From the NCBI GenBank assembly GCA_945883845.1, contig CAMCYI010000033.1, forward strand, positions 1 to 33,298: 33,298 nucleotides of DNA. The letters run 5' to 3'. Position 1 is the stretch's first letter. Every line of letters starts with the position of its first letter. A program made the position numbers and the translations under genes. The DNA comes from Bacteriovorax stolpii (lineage in GTDB: Bacteria > Bdellovibrionota > Bacteriovoracia > Bacteriovoracales > Bacteriovoracaceae). A model generated the notes under the pieces. The model was not told the origin of the DNA and ran no database searches. It saw only the letters and a program-made list of their open reading frames with translations. Positions 22,449-27,996 of the stretch are shown piece after piece.

Positions 22449-23768
22449 CTAGTCACGTGCTCCAAGATAAAATTGCGGACTTTGGCATTGCTGCCTCATT
22501 TCGGGCGTGCAGGCGACATCCGTATCAGGAACATAGGCGAGGGTTCCGCAGGATTTGTAATTCCTTGAGCCCCCGGGACAATCACCTTTCAGGACACGCT
22601 CAAACTGATTCGGATGAAGAAGACTGTCATCGATGGGTGTGCTCTGAAGAATGAGTACATTTCCCGCCAACGTACCGTGTGCACCTGATCTGGGTTCACC
22701 TTCGGTACTTCCCGTACTCCAGGGGCAATTAGGTAACCCACGATTCTGGATAGATGCTTCTCTTAAGAGCCTCTTGTTGTGCGCGCACTCGTAGTTGTCG
22801 GAGGAACAAGTGCATGTGACAGATGTTCTTTTGATCTGAAAGGGCGCGGCCGTTGATTGTTCAAAGACGCGGTTTTCGAAACTGATGGAGTCACCGATTT
22901 CTGAGAATGATGTAATGGCCTTATCAGGCCGAAGTAAATTTGAAGTCGTTGGGAGATTCCGCACCTGACAGTTTGCCTTGAAATCCCTGCTGGCGAGAAT
23001 TTCAAACGAAGCACTCAGGAACATCGAACGTTGATTTTGATTTGTTCCTCTGATAATGGCCTGACAGGGATTTGCACTACAGTCACAATTATTCGTTCTT
23101 GGAATGGCCCTGGTGGTGGCCTCTTCGTGAAAGTTCATTACAGAATAAGGAACGCTGGGGATATTTCGACAACTGATCTGAGGATACTCGGGCCTGTTTC
23201 TTGGATCGTATTCGTCGGCGAGACCGAGCACGTGCAGAGTTTCGTGGATGATAGTTGAGCAGCTCACGTTGCTGGGATACTGAGTGCTGAATGCCTGAGG
23301 CCCATCTTCAGCAATGGAGATGGCCGGAGCGGGCCGCGGCCGAAGAGCTGCAGGAATATCCCGGAGAAGATTCGCAGTGAGCGGAATAATCTCCATCATC
23401 GCCCCACCAGGTCCGCGAAGTGCAGGTGCCGCTCGAGCAAGACAACTCTGAACACGCGCAAGCATTTGCTCGGGTGAAACGCTTCCGGTTGTGGTGACGT
23501 AATTAAGATTCACCATGACCTGGTACCTGTTTGCGCCAACGCGTTTGATCAGTCGTTCACCAGTGTAATAGCCATCACTCGGAACAAGTCGCAACTCTCC
23601 CTGCGCAAGTTCAGAGCAACGGACGTCTTCGGTATTCAGATATTCGCTGGGCAGGGAAACTGCCTGAGTCGGGACAGCAGGATCGCAGGTCACAGACAGG
23701 TTTGATTCAATGGCAACGTTGGCAAATGAAGTGGCAGTCCAGAGAATGAAAATGAGGATCATGGGCAT
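22449..23768 (-). CDS. Secreted zinc metallopeptidase candidate, HExxHxxGxxD type (439 aa)
   Basis: The start was placed at 23768 (MPMILIFILWTATSFA), the beginning of the signal peptide. The zinc motif reads IIHETLHVLGLADEYD (His175, Glu176, His179, Asp185), a metzincin-like HExxHxxGxxD site, and SVMNF at Met211 supplies a plausible Met-turn. The domain before it (~residues 60-170) has strand-rich character. The C-terminal half carries many cysteines (NNCDCSANPC, TCTCSSDNYEC, CPGGSRNYKSC) and is probably a disulfide-rich accessory or substrate-binding part. No Shine-Dalgarno precedes the ATG, but TATAAT lies exactly six bases upstream. The role is presumably extracellular proteolysis; the exact family is unresolved. 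Confidence 0.82.
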   Translation of the reverse strand: MPMILIFILWTATSFANVAIESNLSVTCDPAVPTQAVSLPSEYLNTEDVRCSELAQGELRLVPSDGYYTGERLIKRVGANRYQVMVNLNYVTTTGSVSPEQMLARVQSCLARAAPALRGPGGAMMEIIPLTANLLRDIPAALRPRPAPAISIAEDGPQAFSTQYPSNVSCSTIIHETLHVLGLADEYDPRNRPEYPQISCRNIPSVPYSVMNFHEEATTRAIPRTNNCDCSANPCQAIIRGTNQNQRSMFLSASFEILASRDFKANCQVRNLPTTSNLLRPDKAITSFSEIGDSISFENRVFEQSTAAPFQIKRTSVTCTCSSDNYECAHNKRLLREASIQNRGLPNCPWSTGSTEGEPRSGAHGTLAGNVLILQSTPIDDSLLHPNQFERVLKGDCPGGSRNYKSCGTLAYVPDTDVACTPEMRQQCQSPQFYLGARD

Positions 23769-23774
23769 TGATGA

Positions 23775-23780
23775 ATTATA
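23775..23780 (-). promoter_or_regulatory. Consensus -10 element of the leaderless metallopeptidase gene
   Basis: A perfect TATAAT on the minus strand is followed by TCATCA and ATG at 23768, putting the expected transcription start on the A of ATG. It is the strongest example of this arrangement in the window. Confidence 0.6.
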
Positions 23781-23949
23781 GCTGGTTTTGAGAGGGGAAA
23801 AAGGGCCTTTTAAGCAGAACAAGGTTTCGATGACTTAGGGATACTTCATAAGGAGACAATTGCCTCTGAAAGCTGAAATCCCTTCATATTTACAGCCTCC
23901 GTAGCTAAAAATTCTGGATGGAGTACTCTATTCTCATCAGGAGTACCCT

Positions 23950-24315
23950 ATGTCGAAAATCATCTTTTTGTTCGTTAGTCTCTGTTTCGCGTCGTCAGTC
24001 TTCGCTTCAACTGCGGGCTGCACTGGTACTTACCGGGGTACAAGACTGGAATTCTACGCTCAAGGTGACGTCTTTAATCCAAGAAATGGCTTCGGTTGGG
24101 TTAAGATCAACGGGAAAAAAGTGGCAGACTTTGATGGCGACGAAGCAAGGATAAATTATCTTGGACTCAATTTCACGGCCCGCAATAATCGTGGTGACGA
24201 GGTCAGAGGCCAGCTTAATAATATCAGGACAAGAGCGGGCACTCTCGCTCTCCTCTCACTTCCGGGTGAAAGAATCAATTACAGAAATGTTCCGGTTTCT
24301 TGCTGGGTACGTTAG
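23950..24315 (+). CDS. Small exported protein (121 aa)
   Basis: A signal peptide (MSKIIFLFVSLCFASSVFA) precedes a ~102-residue beta-rich domain (YRGTRLEFYAQGD, FGWVKINGKKVADFDGDEAR, INYLGLNFTARNNRGDEVRG) with two cysteines near the ends (AGCTG and SCWVR) that could form a disulfide. AGGAG lies seven bases before the ATG. It is divergent from the metallopeptidase gene across ~180 bp and its stop is 4 bp from the convergent uracil-DNA glycosylase stop. No family was recognised; an inhibitor or partner of the protease is only a guess. Confidence 0.78.
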   Translation: MSKIIFLFVSLCFASSVFASTAGCTGTYRGTRLEFYAQGDVFNPRNGFGWVKINGKKVADFDGDEARINYLGLNFTARNNRGDEVRGQLNNIRTRAGTLALLSLPGERINYRNVPVSCWVR

Positions 24316-24319
24316 TCTC

Positions 24320-25000
24320 TTAGGATATTTTCCAGTCTATTTCGTGAATCAGGTGCGATCTCAGAAACTCGTTTGTTTTTGAGAAGGGTTTTGTTCCATA
24401 AAATCCTTTGTAGCAGGATAGTGGCGACGGGTGCACAGACTTGATCAGGAAATGCTTTTTTTCATCTACACTCTCAGCTTTTTTTTGCGCCGGTAATCCC
24501 CACAGGATAAAAACAAGATTATCTTTTTCCTGATTGAGAATTTCGATCACTCGTTTTGTGAATTTTTCCCAACCCAGTTTATGATGACTACCGGCTTCGC
24601 CTTCTTCCACAGTGAGAACATTGTTGAGAAGAAGAACTCCTTCATGTGCCCAGTGCTCAAGACAACCGTGTGAGGGCACAGGATGGCCCAGGTCTGTTTT
24701 CAATTCCTGATAGATATTTGCAAGCGAGGGGGGGATTTTAACGCCTTTTTTAACGGAAAACGAAAGTCCGTGGGCCTGGCCTTTTCCATGATAAGGATCC
24801 TGTCCGAGAATGACGACTTTGATTCTTTCAAAGGGTGTTTCCCGGAAAGCCGCAAAAATATCTTTTTTAGGTGGAAAGATTTCTTTTCCTTTTTTTTTCC
24901 GGGATTCGAGTTCGCGAAAAAGTTCCTGCATATAAGGAAGACTTAATTCTTCCTTCAGATATTTGCGCCAAGAGGGGTGAACGAGCTCGAGATATTCCAG
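24320..25000 (-). CDS. ung: Uracil-DNA glycosylase, family 1, apparent CTG start (226 aa)
   Basis: Ung removes uracil from DNA. The water-activating loop GQDPYHG (Asp68), LLLNNVLTV, and HPSPLS (His190) are intact. The first in-frame ATG (24931) would drop the conserved N-terminal block, but the same frame continues upstream as LEYLELVHPSWRKYLKEELS and LPY, matching the HxSW...L..E...PY pattern of Ung. No ATG, GTG or TTG occurs in that stretch before the stop near 25072. CTG at 25000 has GGAG five bases upstream, an ideal spacing, and gives 226 aa, close to E. coli Ung (229). Alternatives are a frameshift from the ATG at 25010 or an unidentified start. Confidence 0.88.
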   Translation of the reverse strand: MEYLELVHPSWRKYLKEELSLPYMQELFRELESRKKKGKEIFPPKKDIFAAFRETPFERIKVVILGQDPYHGKGQAHGLSFSVKKGVKIPPSLANIYQELKTDLGHPVPSHGCLEHWAHEGVLLLNNVLTVEEGEAGSHHKLGWEKFTKRVIEILNQEKDNLVFILWGLPAQKKAESVDEKKHFLIKSVHPSPLSCYKGFYGTKPFSKTNEFLRSHLIHEIDWKIS

Positions 25001-25148
25001 AACGACTCCATGAGACAGTGCATTAAGTATGTGATTCGTTTTCTCTCTATTTAAATCGCCCCATTCTCACTCTGTAAAGATTACTCTCAGGCTTTTTAGC
25101 ACGCCTACGCTTCAAGTACGGTGGGGAAAAGTTTTTTGGAGGGTCCCG

Positions 25149-25589
25149 ATGAAAACATCAATGATTTTTTTTATGCTCAGCTTGTCGGTTGCGGCATTAG
25201 CGCAAGATACAGTTGCACCAGATGAATTAGCACCAGAGATCGCTTCACCAGAGACAACCGTCGATACAGAATCTCCTCACCAGACGGTGACAGGATCAAC
25301 TATCAACGTAGGCGGTACACTTGTTGAAAAACGAGTAACGGATCAGGAACTTGAGACCATTAAAGCTGAAATCCAGAAGCAAAGAAAAGAGACTGTTTTG
25401 AACCGAGAGAAAGCTAAAGGCTTTCAGCAGCTTTCAAAGTCAGTGGAAAATCTCTCCGTCACGACAGAAGAATATCTTGTCGAAAAACGCGAAACGCAGA
25501 AGCAGATCGCAGAGTACAACGAGAAAGTTCGTTGTATGCAGGATGAGTATCCTGGACGTGAATGTGATAAGTGGTTGAAGAAAAAATAA
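25149..25589 (+). CDS. Exported coiled-coil protein (146 aa)
   Basis: A signal peptide (MKTSMIFFMLSLSVAALA) is followed by an acidic, Pro/Thr-rich linker to about residue 55 and then a long charged helix with heptad character (ITDQELETIKAEI-like region: VTDQELETIKAEIQKQRKET, then KSVENLSVTTEEYLVEKRET and QKQIAEYNEKV). Two cysteines near the end (RCMQDEYPGREC) could pair. GGAGGG lies five bases before the ATG and a strong terminator follows, so it is a single-gene unit. A periplasmic spacer or structural role is plausible; family unknown. Confidence 0.8.
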   Translation: MKTSMIFFMLSLSVAALAQDTVAPDELAPEIASPETTVDTESPHQTVTGSTINVGGTLVEKRVTDQELETIKAEIQKQRKETVLNREKAKGFQQLSKSVENLSVTTEEYLVEKRETQKQIAEYNEKVRCMQDEYPGRECDKWLKKK

Positions 25590-25604
25590 ATCGACTCTCA
25601 AGCG

Positions 25605-25627
25605 AGGCCCCGGAAGGGGCCTTTTTT
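25605..25627 (+). terminator. Intrinsic terminator after the coiled-coil gene
   Basis: AGGCCCC-GGAA-GGGGCCT is a perfect 7-bp stem with a tetraloop, followed directly by six T residues. Confidence 0.95.
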
Positions 25628-25738
25628 ATTTCTCCCCCGGCAACTCATCTTCATCGGTAAATTTTTCTCATCCGGAAAGCATGACATGACAGGGCCTGCG
25701 ACGATTGACTATATGAGTTTAAATCTTCCAAGGATCTC

Positions 25739-25956
25739 ATGAAAGCATTTCTTCTTTTGCTCGCACTTCTTATTGCTGTTTCATCGAAAGCTGACACTGT
25801 GGTTTCACGACTGGATTGTCAGGCGTCTAACGGTGTATCGATTTATTGCACTGTTGAATTAGAAAAGTCATTGTGAAGAGTGGTTCCCTTTTTTTCACAT
25901 ATGGTGCCACTGCGGCCCGTGTTAATGAGGACAGTTTGCACCGTGCGAAACGTTAA
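25739..25956 (+). pseudogene. Small exported protein gene broken by a one-base indel
   Basis: ATG at 25739 with AAGGA upstream opens a signal peptide (MKAFLLLLALLIAVSSKA) and a short mature part (DTVVSRLDCQASNGVSIYCT then VELEKSL) before TGA at 25874-25876. One base added in the A-run of GAAAAG (25862-25867) would instead give LEK followed by VIVKSGSLFFTYGATAARVN and EDSLHRAKR up to TAA at 25956, a coherent ~72-aa two-cysteine protein. The gene is thus either truncated to 45 aa by a deletion, affected by a sequencing error, or subject to slippage. A homopolymer-length check would decide. Confidence 0.55.
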
Positions 25957-26035
25957 GTATTAATAACTGCGTTTGATTCCCTTGGCACCTACATTGCTCG
26001 GGTACTTTCAACCGCTATATATCCAAGGAGTAGAT

Positions 26036-26872
26036 ATGCAGAAGCTTTTAGTGCTGATTGCCGTTCTCGTTTTGTCTGTATCTTGTAACGAAAAGAAAAA
26101 GACAGCTAAGTCATTCGAAGCTGCTCTCGAAGTTGAAACAGGTCACTCATGGACTGTTGCTAAACTTCAAACTGAAAAAGGTAGCTTCACAGTCTTTAAA
26201 GATGAGACGACTGGTGAGTACGTTGCTTACGACATGTCTGGTTGGAACCGCGAGACGATGTCAACAATCGCTCAGTACACTGGTCCAGCTCCAGTTCGTA
26301 ACCTTGCTAAAGACCGTGAATGGGTAGTCTCTGGTTACTGGGAAGCTGTTTACGACACATACACAGATTACTATGACGAATACAGCTACTCTTGTGACTG
26401 TTACATTTCTGGTAGCCGTACAGTATCTGTGTACGTAGGCGACCGTTATGTTGATACATCTCACTGGTACACGTTCTACACAGGTGGTGGTTTCCGCTTT
26501 GAAAACGCTGCAGGCGCTTCTAAAGATCTCGAAACAATCGCTGCTCTTAAAGAAGAAGCTGCGACATCTTTCCTCAAAGCTAAGTTCAAGTCTGAGTTCT
26601 CCCTCTCTGAGAACCGTGCCGGTGAACTCGCTTCACTTGCAAGCAAGTACCAGAAGCTTGAAAATTCACGTGAACTTACTTCTCAAGAAAAAGACAAGTT
26701 CGCTCTTTCAGCTCTTGGTGTAAGCATGAATCAAGTCGAAGCTGCGATGAAGAAGAAAGCTGAAGGTCAGGACGCTCAATACGAAGCTCTCCTGAAACAA
26801 GCTGCTCAGGTGAACAACACGACTCCAGAGCAAATCGGAAAATTCTTCGATGGAATGTCTGAAGCAATCTAA
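26036..26872 (+). CDS. Lipoprotein, first of two tandem paralogues (278 aa)
   Basis: The start at 26036 (MQKLLVLIAVLVLSVSC) has AAGGAG five bases upstream and a lipobox LSVSC with Cys17. The frame is open upstream, but without a ribosome site. The N-terminal part includes VFKDETTGEYVAYDMSGWN, the middle is extremely tyrosine-rich with a CDCY motif, then comes YTGGGFRFENAAGASKDLE, and the C-terminal ~100 residues are helical (ELTSQEKDKFALSALGVSMN). Codon use is strongly biased to GCT, CGT, GGT and CTT, implying very high expression. It is a paralogue of the next gene. Function unknown; an abundant surface or periplasmic lipoprotein is inferred. Confidence 0.88.
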   Translation: MQKLLVLIAVLVLSVSCNEKKKTAKSFEAALEVETGHSWTVAKLQTEKGSFTVFKDETTGEYVAYDMSGWNRETMSTIAQYTGPAPVRNLAKDREWVVSGYWEAVYDTYTDYYDEYSYSCDCYISGSRTVSVYVGDRYVDTSHWYTFYTGGGFRFENAAGASKDLETIAALKEEAATSFLKAKFKSEFSLSENRAGELASLASKYQKLENSRELTSQEKDKFALSALGVSMNQVEAAMKKKAEGQDAQYEALLKQAAQVNNTTPEQIGKFFDGMSEAI

Positions 26873-26895
26873 GAAATCAGTTTTTAAAACACGAA

Positions 26896-26921
26896 GGGCC
26901 AGGAAACTGGCCCTTTTTTTT
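26896..26921 (+). terminator. Strong terminator between the paralogous lipoprotein genes
   Basis: GGGCCAG-GAAA-CTGGCCC is followed by eight T residues. The ribosome site of the next gene (GAGGG) starts one base after the T-run, so that gene either has a promoter inside its neighbour or depends on read-through. Confidence 0.95.
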
Positions 26922-26931
26922 GAGGGTATTT

Positions 26932-27870
26932 ATGAAATCGTCACTTGTTTTAGTTTTGAGTCTTCTCGCACTCTTCTCATGTCAGTCTAAGTGGGAGAAG
27001 GAAATACAAAAGCAGGTTGATGATATCAATTCTCTCAAAGCTGCTCTCACAGCTGAACTTGGCGTCCAGGTGGACTTTGCTAAGATTTCAAGCAATGGAG
27101 CAGGTGAGCGCTATATCGTTTACAAAAACACCGCTACCGGCGAATACATGGCCTACAACATCACCAAGTGGGACTCGAAGTACATGACCACGTACTCGCA
27201 GTATATCCCTGACGGTGATGACGTAATCCATGACCTTGATAAGAAATCTGAGTGGACGAAAAGTGGATACTGGGAAGACATAAAGGAATACCAAAACGTC
27301 ACAACCAGCCAGTACGTAACAGAGTATCGAGACGTCACGAGAAACGAGTATGACTTTGGTTGCAGCTGCTACCGTGATGTCACTTCACGTGAATCGTACA
27401 GTTTCTGGAAGGATATTACTGAGTGGAAAGAAGTTAAAGTCGGGGAGAGATACATTGATACTTCCGGCTATGTTAACTACTACTACGGTGGAGGCTTCCG
27501 CTTCGAAAATTCCGGTTCAGGATCAAAAGATCTTGATGTCTATGCCGCTAACCGCGAGCAAATGTCTGAAGCAGGAATCACGAATAAATTTAAAAACGAG
27601 TTCTCGCTTTCAACCGATCGTGCCAAAGAACTGGCCCGCCTTTCGATGCAATATATGAAGCTCGAGAACACCCGCGCTCTCACAGTGAAAGAGAAAGACC
27701 AGTTCGCGATGAAGTCACTCGGCGTATCCATGAATCAGGTGGAGAGTGCTCTCAGAAGCCGAGCCATGGGAGACGAAGCCGCTTACGAGGATCTCTTGAA
27801 CCAGGCCGCGAAGGTAAATAAAACTACCCCTGAAATGATCGGGAAGTTCTTTAACGAGATCGTTGAATAG
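26932..27870 (+). CDS. Lipoprotein, second of two tandem paralogues (312 aa)
   Basis: The start at 26932 (MKSSLVLVLSLLALFSC) has GAGGG five bases upstream and a lipobox LFSC with Cys17. It shares with its neighbour the YKNTATGEYMAYNITKWD region, KSGYWED, the CSCY motif, GERYIDTSG, YYGGGFRFEN..GSKDLD and the helical end VKEKDQFAMKSLGVSMNQVE. It is longer by about 34 residues, chiefly an added Tyr/Val/Thr-rich stretch (YQNVTTSQYVTEYRDVTRNE) before CSCY. Codon use is less biased than in the first copy, suggesting a less expressed, diverged duplicate. Function unknown. Confidence 0.87.
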   Translation: MKSSLVLVLSLLALFSCQSKWEKEIQKQVDDINSLKAALTAELGVQVDFAKISSNGAGERYIVYKNTATGEYMAYNITKWDSKYMTTYSQYIPDGDDVIHDLDKKSEWTKSGYWEDIKEYQNVTTSQYVTEYRDVTRNEYDFGCSCYRDVTSRESYSFWKDITEWKEVKVGERYIDTSGYVNYYYGGGFRFENSGSGSKDLDVYAANREQMSEAGITNKFKNEFSLSTDRAKELARLSMQYMKLENTRALTVKEKDQFAMKSLGVSMNQVESALRSRAMGDEAAYEDLLNQAAKVNKTTPEMIGKFFNEIVE

Positions 27871-27900
27871 TTTCCCTCTGACTTAAATTTGATGACTTAA

Positions 27901-27923
27901 GGGGTCCATTCCGGGCCCCCCCC
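27901..27923. repeat. GC hairpin and C8 tract after the second lipoprotein
   Basis: GGGGTCC (27901-27907) pairs with GGGCCCC (27913-27919) with one wobble. It runs into eight C and then six A, so there is no T-tract on the plus strand and classical termination is doubtful. The mononucleotide runs are slippage-prone. Confidence 0.5.
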
Positions 27924-27938
27924 AAAAAACCTCTAAGC

Positions 27939-27944
27939 TATAAT
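27939..27944 (+). promoter_or_regulatory. Candidate -10 element upstream of the 989-aa gene
   Basis: A perfect TATAAT lies 52 bases before the preferred ATG at 27997. No clear -35 box is seen. With this promoter the leader would be about 45 bases and can form AACAG/CTGTT pairing close to the start. Confidence 0.4.
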
Positions 27945-27996
27945 AATTACAAAGAAGGTGAAGCGCTGTGTAAACAGTGATACCCACCTGTTCACT

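Noticed and set aside
23799..23812. AAAAAGGGCCTTTT palindrome upstream of the metallopeptidase gene
   Set aside because: It has no loop and sits 5' of the -10 element, so it is not a terminator; a role as operator cannot be supported.
27958..27996. GTG start at 27958 for the 989-aa protein
   Set aside because: It would add 13 polar residues before the signal peptide, and GAAGG lies directly against the GTG, too close to serve it. The downstream ATG fits the signal peptide better, though this is not certain.
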